Assembly (NCBI RefSeq): GCF_014042365.1
Contig: NZ_JACEZS010000015.1
Location: 62,001 to 126,000 of the forward strand
Origin: Rugamonas fusca
Lineage (GTDB): Bacteria > Pseudomonadota > Gammaproteobacteria > Burkholderiales > Burkholderiaceae_D
Direction of reading: 5' to 3'
Length of the DNA: 64,000 bases
Positions 1-8,219 of this stretch are shown in pieces. The notes below the pieces were generated by a model. It worked only from the letters and a program-made list of their open reading frames with translations, was not told the DNA's origin and did no database searches. The position numbers and the translations under genes are program-made. The first letter of the stretch is position 1, and each line of letters starts with the position of its first letter.

Positions 1-280
1 CATCCTTGGTGCTGGTGTCGGCCTTGGCCACTTTCTCCGCCTTGTGGTGCTTCTTCACCTTGGCATGCTTGGCCGCTGGCTTGGCGCCTTCCTCGGCGGC
101 AGGAGTCGCTTTGGTTTCCTTGGCTTCGGTCTTGACGGCGGCCTTGGTGTCCGTGGCGGCGACTTTGGCGGCGACTGGTGCGCTGCTGGCCGTGGTGGCG
201 TTGGCGGCAGGCGCCGGAGCCTGGGCGAATGCGGCGGTGGCGAACAGGGTGGCGATCAGGGTGGCGACGATTTTGCTCAT
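1..280 (-). CDS. Lys/Ala-rich secreted protein, partial (runs off left edge)
   Basis: The frame starts at an ATG read from 280 down and is still open at base 1, so the C-terminus is missing (93 residues visible). It begins with a short signal peptide (MSKIVATLIATLFATAAFAQ, probable cleavage after AFA). The rest is low-complexity sequence rich in Ala, Lys, Glu and Thr with a Lys/His patch (KVKKHHKAEK). The next gene (352-723, same strand) is a clear paralogue with an almost identical signal peptide, so the two are a tandem duplication. The composition recalls acid-shock protein Asr of enterobacteria, but the likeness is in composition only and no function can be assigned. A periplasmic location is inferred from the signal peptide. 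Confidence 0.75.
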   Translation of the reverse strand, partial: MSKIVATLIATLFATAAFAQAPAPAANATTASSAPVAAKVAATDTKAAVKTEAKETKATPAAEEGAKPAAKHAKVKKHHKAEKVAKADTSTKD

Positions 281-351
281 TTCAGTATTCCTTTAAACAG
301 TTGTTTGGTTGTGTGCTGCGTTGACTTCAAATCAGGTGCTGCGTACTTGTC

Positions 352-723
352 TTACTTGGTGATGGCGGCTTCCTTGCTGGCGACCTTGCCGGCTTCGGCA
401 GCGGCCTTGGTCTTGCCTTCTTCACCTTTCTTGTGTTCTTTGGCTTCCTTGGCCTTTTCCACCTTGGTGTCGGCCTTCACGTCGGTCTTGGCTTCAGCCT
501 TGACGGTCTTGGCTTCCGTCTTGGCGGCCGTCACGTCGGCTTTGGCTTCGGTCTTGGCGGCCTTGGTTTCCTTGACTTCGGCTTTGACGGCGGTCTTGCT
601 GTCTTTCGCTTCAGCTTTCACGGCGACCGGCGCGCTGGAGGCGGCAGGGGCGGTGGCTGGCGTTTGTGCGAAGGCTGCGGTTGCGAACAGGCCGGCGATC
701 AGGGAAGCGATAATCTTGGTCAT
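352..723 (-). CDS. Lys/Ala-rich secreted protein (paralogue of upstream gene)
   Basis: This 123-residue protein has a signal peptide (MTKIIASLIAGLFATAAFAQ) followed by repetitive sequence built on an Ala-Lys-Thr-Glu pattern (for example KAEAKTDVKADTKVEKAKEA) and a KEHKKGEEGK patch. It has no Cys and no aromatic residues after the signal peptide, so it is probably disordered or helical and highly charged. It pairs with the partial gene at 1-280 on the same strand, and the 71 bp between them could allow co-transcription. Start: ATG at 723, with AAGGA a few bases upstream. The composition resembles acid-shock or histone-like proteins. Function unknown; periplasmic location inferred. Confidence 0.75.
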   Translation of the reverse strand: MTKIIASLIAGLFATAAFAQTPATAPAASSAPVAVKAEAKDSKTAVKAEVKETKAAKTEAKADVTAAKTEAKTVKAEAKTDVKADTKVEKAKEAKEHKKGEEGKTKAAAEAGKVASKEAAITK

Positions 724-833
724 GATGTGTAATCCTTTTCTGGTTTCTGCGCCGGGACAATTCCCGTGTCATTGAGCAGAAAACGGGCCCCGCCACGCTT
801 CAGTTGACGGAGATTACAACCTCTTACCGAGTC

Positions 834-1895
834 TTACATTCGCTTACATCCGAAGCGGGATTGGTATTCGCCGGGCAGCACGCCAAGGTGCGCGGCGAAC
901 GCGCGCCGCAGGTTGTATTCCGTGCCATAGCCGCTCTGGCGCGCAGCCTGTTTGACTGTCATGCCGCGCCGCTCCAGCAGGCCGCAGGCCAGTTCCATGC
1001 GCAGCCGCGCCAGCAACTGGGCCGGCGTGAGATCGGCTTCCTGGCGCAGCCTGCGGTGCAACGTGCGCACGGAAAGCGCGCAAGCGGCCGCCATCTGTTC
1101 GATGTCGATGTGCTGCCGCAGGCGTGGACGCAGCCACGCCGTCAGCTGCGCGCTCACGCCCTCAGGCTGCGCCTGCGCCAGCAGTTCGGCGCTGAACTGG
1201 CGCTGGCCGCCGGGCCGCTTCAGGAACAGCACCAGCCGCTTGGCTACCGCGAGCGCGGTGGCGTGGCCGAGATCTTCCTCCACCAGGCTCAGTGCCAGGT
1301 CCATGCCGGCGCTGATGCCGGCCGAGGTGTAGAACTTGCCATCCCTGACGTAGATCGCGTCATCCTGCACCAGCACGCCCGGGTGCTGGGCGCGCAGTTG
1401 CGCCACGTCCTGCCAATGGGTGACGGCGCGGCGCCCGTCCAGCAGCCCGGCCCGCGCCAACACGAAGGCGCCCGTGCAGACGGCGCAGCAGCGTGCCAGG
1501 TCGCCGCTGGCGCGCGCGATCCAGCGCAGGACGGCGTCGCCTGGGGTTGCCATGGCGCGCACGTCTGCATGTGGCGGTAAATGCAAGCCTTGGCCGCCCG
1601 CCACTATCAGCGTGGCGCCTGCCAGGCTGCGGCGCGGCAGCGGGGCGGCCAGCATGCTGACGCCAGCCGACGAGGTGACCGCGCCGCCGCCCGGCGTGAT
1701 CAGGTGGATGCGGTAAGGCGGGGGCAGGCCCGCGTCGCGTGCCTCGTCGTTGGCGCTGGAGAAGACCTGGATCGGGCCGCTGGCGTCGAGCAGCAAAAAG
1801 CCAGGGAAGGCGAGTACCCAGATATCGGTGGCCATGCCGGCGGCCTTCATGTTGCGCGCGGGCGTGGCCGCGAGTGCGGTCCGTAATTTTCTCAT
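834..1895 (-). CDS. GlxA-type AraC family transcriptional regulator (DJ-1/PfpI + HTH)
   Basis: The 353-residue product has two domains. Residues about 22-200 are a DJ-1/PfpI-like class I glutamine amidotransferase domain with a Cys at the nucleophile-elbow position (CCAVCTGAF, Cys140). Residues about 245-345 are an AraC-type double helix-turn-helix (MAAACALSVRTLHRRL; VKQAARQSGYGTEYNLRRAF). Regulators of this class are typically activators in which the DJ-1 domain senses an unknown ligand. The first ATG (1895) lacks a clear ribosome site; an in-frame ATG at 1835, just before the domain (MATDIWVLAFPGF), has AAGG about 10 nt upstream and may be the true start. It diverges from another DJ-1 domain gene at 1978, the likely target. 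Good confidence in family, none in ligand. Confidence 0.88.
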   Translation of the reverse strand: MRKLRTALAATPARNMKAAGMATDIWVLAFPGFLLLDASGPIQVFSSANDEARDAGLPPPYRIHLITPGGGAVTSSAGVSMLAAPLPRRSLAGATLIVAGGQGLHLPPHADVRAMATPGDAVLRWIARASGDLARCCAVCTGAFVLARAGLLDGRRAVTHWQDVAQLRAQHPGVLVQDDAIYVRDGKFYTSAGISAGMDLALSLVEEDLGHATALAVAKRLVLFLKRPGGQRQFSAELLAQAQPEGVSAQLTAWLRPRLRQHIDIEQMAAACALSVRTLHRRLRQEADLTPAQLLARLRMELACGLLERRGMTVKQAARQSGYGTEYNLRRAFAAHLGVLPGEYQSRFGCKRM

Positions 1896-1904
1896 GATGG
1901 CAGA

Positions 1905-1933
1905 TATTCAACCATCATCGTCATTTGTGTCAA
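1905..1933 (-). promoter_or_regulatory. Sigma-70-like promoter of the GlxA-type regulator
   Basis: Read on the minus strand, a perfect -35 TTGACA (1933-1928) is followed after 17 bp by TGAATA (1910-1905) as a -10 hexamer. It lies just upstream of the regulator start at 1895, which would give a very short leader if that start is used and a leader of about 65 nt if the 1835 start is used. Confidence 0.5.
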
Positions 1934-1977
1934 TCGCGGGCGCGGCACAATGAAGTCCTTCAACCAAGGGAGTCCAC

Positions 1978-2577
1978 ATGACACGCACCATAGGCATTTT
2001 TGTTTTTGACGACGTTGAAGTGCTCGATTTCGCCGGACCGTACGAAGTGTTCACCAGCGCCACGCGGGTCAGTTCCAGGCTGGTCCCCGGCACGCCGCCG
2101 CCGTTCAAGGTGGTGACGATAGGCCGCCACAAGGCCATGCTGCGCGCGCGTGCAGGATTGAGTGTCTTCCCCGAGGCAGAGTTCGACGATGCTTCCGCCA
2201 TCGACGTCTTGATCGTGCCGGGTGGCGATGTGACGGCGGAACTGGGCAAGCCCGACGTTCAGGCCTGGATCGCCGCCATGGCCGGGCGATGCGAACTGGT
2301 GGCCTCCGTCTGCACGGGTGCGCTGCTGCTGGCGCAAGCCGGATTGCTGAACGGCCGCGAAGCGACCACGCACTGGGCCGATGTCGCCCAGCTGCGCGAG
2401 CTGTTCCCGCAAGTGCGGGTGCGCGAAGAACGGCGCTGGATCGATGCAGGCGATATCGTCACCTCGGGCGGCATTTCGGCCGGCATCGACATGTCGCTGC
2501 ACCTGGTGGAGCGGCTGGCGGGGCGCGAACTGGCGCTGGAAACGGCGCATCAGATGGAGTATGACTGGCGCAACTGA
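1978..2577 (+). CDS. DJ-1/PfpI family protein
   Basis: This 199-residue single-domain protein of the DJ-1/PfpI superfamily has a family-typical N-terminus (IGIFVFDDVEVLDFAGPYEV), the nucleophile elbow ASVCTGALLLAQAG with Cys112, and a downstream THW motif. It matches the isolated N-terminal domain of GlxA-type regulators such as the divergent gene at 834-1895, including the shared elbow and GR-A-TTHW region. Such stand-alone proteins include isonitrile hydratase-like enzymes, but the substrate cannot be read from sequence. The start ATG has a strong AAGGGAG ribosome site 7 nt upstream. The divergent arrangement suggests control by the neighbouring regulator (inference). Confidence 0.85.
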   Translation: MTRTIGIFVFDDVEVLDFAGPYEVFTSATRVSSRLVPGTPPPFKVVTIGRHKAMLRARAGLSVFPEAEFDDASAIDVLIVPGGDVTAELGKPDVQAWIAAMAGRCELVASVCTGALLLAQAGLLNGREATTHWADVAQLRELFPQVRVREERRWIDAGDIVTSGGISAGIDMSLHLVERLAGRELALETAHQMEYDWRN

Positions 2578-2594
2578 CAGGGCGCGCAAATGAA

Positions 2595-2637
2595 ACAGCC
2601 CCCGCTGCTACCGGCATGCCGGCCCAGCGGGGGCTGT
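2595..2637. terminator. Strong bidirectional hairpin between convergent genes
   Basis: A perfect 13-bp stem, ACAGCCCCCGCTG (2595-2607) with CAGCGGGGGCTGT (2625-2637), encloses a 17-nt loop that itself holds a GCCGGCATGCCGGC palindrome. It lies between the convergent DJ-1 gene (ends 2577) and YceI gene (ends 2676). There is no T-tract, so it may act with Rho or as a 3' RNA-end protector. Confidence 0.6.
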
Positions 2638-2675
2638 CGCGAACGCGCGCCGCGCGTGCGGCGCAGGTTGGCCGC

Positions 2676-3242
2676 TTACTCGGCCTTGATGGCTTCGACC
2701 TGGATCGCCAGTTTCACTTCCGGCGCGAAGGTCGGGGTGGCGTAGTTCAGGCCGAAATCGGTGCGTTTGAATTCGGCCGTGGCGTCGGCGCCGCACACTT
2801 CACGCTTGAAGCGCGGGTGCATGATGCACTTGAACTTGTTGACCGTCAGCGATACCGGCTTGGTCACGCCCAGCATGGTCAATTCGCCATCCACGCCCAC
2901 CAGCGTGTCGCCGTTGAACTTGAACGACTTGCTCTTGTAGGTCACGGTGGGGAATTTCTCCACGTTGAACATGTCGGGCGATTTGGCGTGCGTGTTCATC
3001 TTCTCGAAGCCGAAGTCGATCGAGGCGGCGTCGATGGTGATATCCATGGCGCCGGTCTTGGCGGCGCGGTCCAGCGTGACGGTGCCGCTGGTCTTGTCGA
3101 ACTTGCCGCGCCAGACGGACAGGCCCATGTGGTCGGCCTCGAAGCTGGGGTAGGTGTGGCTGGGGTCGATATTGTAGGTGGCGGCGACGGCGGAGGCGGT
3201 GGACGCGGCCAGCACGCTGGCGATCAGGATCTGCAATTTCAT
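2676..3242 (-). CDS. YceI family periplasmic protein
   Basis: The 188-residue product has a signal peptide (MKLQILIASVLAASTASAVA) followed by a YceI lipocalin-like beta-barrel: YNIDPSHTYPSFEADHMGLS near the N-terminus, then WRGKFDKTSGTVTLD and MNTHAKSPDMFNVEKFPTVT. YceI proteins bind polyisoprenoid or amphipathic ligands in the periplasm, and the family is often found beside cytochrome b561. Two Cys (near KFKCIMHPRFKREVCGADA) could form a disulfide. The gene is 33 bp downstream of a second YceI gene (3276-3827) and a cytochrome b561 gene (3868-4392), all on the minus strand, so a three-gene operon is likely. The ligand is unknown. Confidence 0.9.
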   Translation of the reverse strand: MKLQILIASVLAASTASAVAATYNIDPSHTYPSFEADHMGLSVWRGKFDKTSGTVTLDRAAKTGAMDITIDAASIDFGFEKMNTHAKSPDMFNVEKFPTVTYKSKSFKFNGDTLVGVDGELTMLGVTKPVSLTVNKFKCIMHPRFKREVCGADATAEFKRTDFGLNYATPTFAPEVKLAIQVEAIKAE

Positions 3243-3275
3243 GAAGCGATACTCCGGTACAGGTTAATGAATGAA

Positions 3276-3827
3276 CTACTGGCCAGCGACGACGTGAAAC
3301 TTGATGGTGACTTCATCGGCCACCATGCTGGTGTCTTTCCACTCGCCTTCGCCGATATTGTAGGCCAGGCGCTTGATGGGCAGCGTGCCGTCGAACACTT
3401 GCTTGCCGCCTTCCGTCTTGACGGACAGCGGGAAGGTGACGTCGGCGACCCTGCCCTTGATGGTCAGCTTGCCCGTCACGGTCAGCTTGCCCGCGCCGGC
3501 GCTCTTGATGCCGGTGGAGACGAAGTTCGCTTTCGGGAACTGGGCGGAATTGAACCACTCCTTCTTCGCCACTTCCTTGTTCATGTCCGCTTCGCCCAGG
3601 TCCAGGCTGGCCGTGTCCACGTTGACGGTGGCCTTGGCCGCGTCGGGCGCGGCCGGGTTGTAGTCGATGGCGGCGTCGAACTTCTTGAACGGCGATTCGA
3701 CCGGCACGTTCATCTGCTTGAAGGTGGCCGTCACGGTGCTCTTGGCGGCATCGGTCTTGAGCACGGCGGCGCCGGCGCTGGCGGCGATCGCCAGGCCAAG
3801 CAGGGAAACGAGTGCGGTTTTTTTCAT
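3276..3827 (-). CDS. YceI family periplasmic protein (second copy)
   Basis: The 183-residue product has a signal peptide (MKKTALVSLLGLAIAASAGA) and a YceI barrel (STVTATFKQMNVPVESPFKK; VDTASLDLGEADMNKEVAKK; KEWFNSAQFPKANFVSTGIK). The chosen ATG at 3827 has GGAG about 8 nt upstream; a longer frame to 3935 would lack a signal peptide and overlap the cytochrome gene. It is clearly related to but diverged from the YceI gene downstream, so the pair may bind different lipids. It sits between cytochrome b561 and the other YceI gene, consistent with a membrane electron-carrier and lipid-binding partnership that is common in proteobacteria but poorly understood. Confidence 0.9.
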   Translation of the reverse strand: MKKTALVSLLGLAIAASAGAAVLKTDAAKSTVTATFKQMNVPVESPFKKFDAAIDYNPAAPDAAKATVNVDTASLDLGEADMNKEVAKKEWFNSAQFPKANFVSTGIKSAGAGKLTVTGKLTIKGRVADVTFPLSVKTEGGKQVFDGTLPIKRLAYNIGEGEWKDTSMVADEVTIKFHVVAGQ

Positions 3828-3867
3828 AACAACTAACTCCTGTGTGGGGTAGCGGGTGGAGGGGCGA

Positions 3868-4392
3868 TCAGGGCAGCATGCGCTTGAGCACATCGTCGCG
3901 GTCGATGAAGTGGTGCTTGAGCGCGGCCAGCGCATGCAGCACGACCACGCCGGCCATGGTCATGGTGAGAACATAGTGGACGCTCTTTAAGACAGGCTTA
4001 AGCTCCGGGTTGGGCGCGATCAGCGAGGGCAGTTGCACCAGGCCCAGGTAGACCACGGGCACGCCGGCCGCGCAGCTGTACAGGTAACCGGAGATGGGCA
4101 CGGCGAAGATCAGCAGGTACAGCAGGTGGTGCGCGCCGTCGGCGGCCTTGATTTGCCATGCCGGCATGCCGGCCGGCGGGGGCGGCGGCGTATTGGCCTT
4201 GCGCCACAGGATGCGCACGCAGGCCACCAGCAGCACCGTCACGCCCAGCCATTTATGCCAGGAGTAGTACTTGAGTTTGGTGGGGGTGATGCCGTGGATT
4301 TCCGTCATCGTCAAGCCGAGGAAGAAGGCGGCGATGATCAGGAGCGCGGTCAGCCAGTGCAGCAGCATGGCGGGTTTGGTATAGCGTTGCAT
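3868..4392 (-). CDS. Cytochrome b561 (CybB-like) membrane diheme protein
   Basis: This 174-residue integral membrane protein has four predicted helices. The first carries a heme-ligand-like His (AMLLHWLTALLIIAAFFLGL), the second lies around YSWHKWLGVTVLLVACVRIL, the third around AHHLLYLLIFAVPISGYLYS, and the fourth around VHYVLTMTMAGVVVLHALAA followed by LKHHFIDRD. His residues in helices 1, 2, 3 and 4 fit the two-heme b561 fold. The family moves electrons from quinol across the inner membrane, with superoxide oxidation shown for E. coli CybB. It heads a presumed operon with two YceI genes. Confidence 0.9.
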   Translation of the reverse strand: MQRYTKPAMLLHWLTALLIIAAFFLGLTMTEIHGITPTKLKYYSWHKWLGVTVLLVACVRILWRKANTPPPPPAGMPAWQIKAADGAHHLLYLLIFAVPISGYLYSCAAGVPVVYLGLVQLPSLIAPNPELKPVLKSVHYVLTMTMAGVVVLHALAALKHHFIDRDDVLKRMLP

Positions 4393-4494
4393 GGGGGAGC
4401 TCAGAAAATAGTACGTGTTAGGACTAAAAGTGGAGCCAATATACCAAAGAATCGCCGCCCGTGCTGAGCGCCGCCCAAAAGCGAAACAAAACGA

Positions 4495-4553
4495 AAAAAG
4501 GGGACGTACCCCACTCCCAGCATTATGCTTGAAGTTGGGTACGTCCCCTTTTT
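4495..4553. repeat. Large palindrome with GGGGACGTACCC arms (REP-like and terminator-like)
   Basis: Arms AAAAAGGGGACGTACCC (4495-4511) and GGGTACGTCCCCTTTTT (4537-4553) form a perfect 17-bp stem. The 25-nt loop contains a small AGCAT/ATGCT palindrome. It lies between purB (stop at 4568, minus strand) and cytochrome b561. Read on the minus strand it ends in a T-run, so it can terminate purB transcription. The ACGTAC core and A/T-flanked arms look like a dispersed REP or MITE-type unit rather than an ordinary terminator. Only one copy is in this window, so repeat status is inference. Confidence 0.7.
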
Positions 4554-4567
4554 CGGGGCGCGCCGGT

Positions 4568-6151
<1,584 letters not shown>

Positions 6152-6178
6152 TTACCTAATCTTCTACTCGTAGCGTCT

Positions 6179-6787
6179 ATGAAACTCATCGGTTCCCTCG
6201 CCAGTCCTTATGTACGCAAAGTCCGTGTCGTGTTAGCGGAGAAGAAGCTCGACTACCAGTTTGAACTGGAGAACGTGTGGGCCTCCGAGACCACGATCCA
6301 GAAACTGAACCCGCTGGGCAAGGTGCCGAGCCTGATCATGGAAGACGGCACGGTGATGATCGATTCGCGCGTGATGGTCGAGTATCTCGACACGCTCACG
6401 CCGGTCTGCAAGCTGCTGCCACCCAACGGCCGCGAGCGCGCCGACATCAAGTGCTGGGAAGCGCTGGCCGACGGCGTGCTCGACGCGGGCGTGCTGGTGC
6501 GCCTGGAACGCACCCTGCGTCCGCCTGAGCAGCAGAGCGCCGACTGGATCGCGCGCCAGTTGCGCAAGGTGGAGCTGGGCCTGGCCTCGATGTCCGACAA
6601 GCTGGGCGACCAGCCCTATTGCGCCGGCATCCATTATTCGCTGGCCGACGTGGCCGTCGGCTGCGCGCTGGGCTGGTTCGCGTTCCGCTTCCCGGAAATC
6701 GACTGGCGCGGCACCCACCCGAACCTGGCCCGCCTGCACGATAAGCTGGCCGAGCGGCCATCGTTCAAGGACACGGTGCCGCAGTAA
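6179..6787 (+). CDS. Glutathione S-transferase family protein (YibF-like)
   Basis: The 202-residue protein has an N-terminal thioredoxin-like GST domain (MKLIGSLASPYVRKVRVVLA; NPLGKVPSLIMEDG; DSRVMVEYLDTL) and an all-helical C-terminal domain (YSLADVAVGCALGWFAFRFP). The SPYVRK motif and overall length fit E. coli YibF-like GSTs. The ATG at 6179 is preferred over an upstream in-frame ATG at 6128 because GST family proteins begin with MKL-xxxS-SPY. A TATACT -10-like hexamer lies at 6145-6150. Substrate unknown. The lacI-type gene follows after 20 bp. Confidence 0.9.
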   Translation: MKLIGSLASPYVRKVRVVLAEKKLDYQFELENVWASETTIQKLNPLGKVPSLIMEDGTVMIDSRVMVEYLDTLTPVCKLLPPNGRERADIKCWEALADGVLDAGVLVRLERTLRPPEQQSADWIARQLRKVELGLASMSDKLGDQPYCAGIHYSLADVAVGCALGWFAFRFPEIDWRGTHPNLARLHDKLAERPSFKDTVPQ

Positions 6788-6807
6788 GCCGGCATTTGGC
6801 CTGACCT

Positions 6808-7875
6808 GTGCCCAAGACCACGCCGCCCGCGGCCGATAGCCCGACGCCGGCCCAGCAACAGCGGTTGCAGATGGCCGACATCGCCCGCCTGGCGGGCGTG
6901 TCCACCTCGACCGTCTCGCGCGCGCTGAGCGGCAGCTCGCTGGTCAACGACGAAACCCGGGCCCGCATCATGGAGCTGGCCCGCTCGCTCAAGTACACCA
7001 TCAACATTGGCGCGCAGAACCTGCGCCTGAAGCAGAACCGCACCATTGGCGTGGTGATCCCGTACGATTCGGCCACCCGCCAGCACCTGACCGATCCGTT
7101 CTTCCTGGCCATGCTGGGCAGCCTGGCCGACGCCCTTACCGAGCAGGGCTTCGACATGCTGGTGAGCCGGGTCGACGCCGAGCAGCTCGACGCGGCCGCC
7201 GCGCCGTTCGACACGGGCCGCGTGATCGGCGTGGTGCTGATCGGCCAGTGGCGCCACCACGACCAGCTCAATCAACTGGCCGCGCGCCATGTGCCCATGG
7301 TGGTGTGGGGCGCGCAATTGCCGCAACAGCTGTACTGCACCGTCGGCGGCGACAATGTGGCCGGCGGCCGGCTGGCTACGGCCCACTTGCTGCAGCAGGG
7401 CCGGCGCCGCATCGCCTTCCTTGGCGACACGGGACTGCCCGAGGTGGCCCAGCGCTACCAGGGCTATACGGAGGCGCTGGCCGCCGCTGGCCTGGCGCCC
7501 GATCCCCAATTGCAGGTCGATGTATCGTTCCTGCCGCAGGGCGGCAGCGAAGGCGTGCTGGAACTGCGCCGCCGCGCCGTGGCGTTCGACGCCGTGTTCG
7601 CGTGCAGCGATTTGCTGGCCATGACGGCCATGAACACCTTGCGCCAGCACGGCGTGGACGTGCCGGGGCAGGTGGCCGTGGTCGGTTATGACGACATCGA
7701 GCTGTCCAGCTATTTCCATCCGCCGCTCAGTTCCGTGCGCCAGCCGATGCGCGAGGCGGGCCGCGCCCTCGTCGCGGCGCTGCTGGAATTGACGGAAGGC
7801 CGGCCCGCGCCGTCGCGGCTGCTGCCCACGGAGCTCGTCGTGCGCGACAGCAGCGTGGCGCCCACTTCCCGCTGA
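6808..7875 (+). CDS. LacI family transcriptional regulator of the sucrose locus
   Basis: The 355-residue product begins at a GTG. Residues 22-75 form a LacI helix-turn-helix (MADIARLAGVSTSTVSRALS), followed by the hinge (GAQNLRLKQNRTIGVVIP) and a periplasmic-binding-protein-like effector domain (VVWGAQLP; VGGDNVAGGRLATAHLLQQG; VVGYDDIELSSYFHPPLSSV). It lies directly upstream of the TonB receptor-amylosucrase-fructokinase-permease operon, and two pseudo-palindromes with TTGCAA arms occur between it and the receptor, which is the expected operator form for this family. By analogy with SuxR of Xanthomonas it is probably a sucrose-responsive repressor (inference). The gene starts only 20 bp after the GST, so some read-through from that gene is possible. 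Confidence 0.9.
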   Translation: MPKTTPPAADSPTPAQQQRLQMADIARLAGVSTSTVSRALSGSSLVNDETRARIMELARSLKYTINIGAQNLRLKQNRTIGVVIPYDSATRQHLTDPFFLAMLGSLADALTEQGFDMLVSRVDAEQLDAAAAPFDTGRVIGVVLIGQWRHHDQLNQLAARHVPMVVWGAQLPQQLYCTVGGDNVAGGRLATAHLLQQGRRRIAFLGDTGLPEVAQRYQGYTEALAAAGLAPDPQLQVDVSFLPQGGSEGVLELRRRAVAFDAVFACSDLLAMTAMNTLRQHGVDVPGQVAVVGYDDIELSSYFHPPLSSVRQPMREAGRALVAALLELTEGRPAPSRLLPTELVVRDSSVAPTSR

Positions 7876-7913
7876 TCCGCTACGCAAGTCCAGATAGTTG
7901 CGTACTCAACTAA

Positions 7914-7931
7914 ATTGCAACCGATTGCAAT
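7914..7931. promoter_or_regulatory. LacI-type operator candidate 1 (imperfect)
   Basis: ATTGCAACCGATTGCAAT is an 18-bp inverted repeat with one mismatched pair near the centre. It shares both half-sites with the perfect site at 8073-8090, which lies 159 bp downstream. Two spaced sites allow looping by a tetrameric LacI-type repressor; that mechanism is inferred. Confidence 0.6.
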
Positions 7932-8072
7932 TTTATTTGCAAATATGCGACATTTTTGTGCTGCATCGCAGCATAAATATTGTATTTCATCACGCAGATA
8001 TCCTCTGTTTTTGCGGATTTCATAGAGCAAGCCGATTGCGTCATGGTTAGAATTTCCATGCTGCGCCGCTGC

Positions 8073-8090
8073 ATTGCAATCGATTGCAAT
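8073..8090. promoter_or_regulatory. LacI-type operator candidate 2 (perfect palindrome)
   Basis: ATTGCAATCGATTGCAAT is a perfect 18-bp palindrome with a central CG, the usual form for LacI-family operators. It lies 130 bp upstream of the TonB-dependent receptor start, in an otherwise gene-free region next to the LacI-type gene. Confidence 0.7.
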
Positions 8091-8219
8091 AATTTCGCAA
8101 TCGAGGAATAATGGCGCACCTGCTCAGTAATTCAGCACAATGACAACCGGCTCAACAGGTTGCGCTGAACGCGAGTCCAACCGCCGCCAAGACGCGGTGC
8201 ACATACCTGGAGGAGAACC

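Larger units (their letters stand above)
7876..8219. promoter_or_regulatory. 344-bp control region of the sucrose operon
   Basis: This intergenic stretch is markedly AT-richer than its neighbours and has no credible gene. It contains two 18-bp operator candidates, at 7914-7931 and 8073-8090, described separately. A weaker partial match, AGCAAGCCGATTGCGT, lies around 8026-8041. The receptor start at 8220 has an AGGAGG ribosome site about 10 nt upstream. Transcription of the receptor operon presumably begins close to the 8073-8090 site, where a bound LacI-type protein would block it. Confidence 0.6.
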
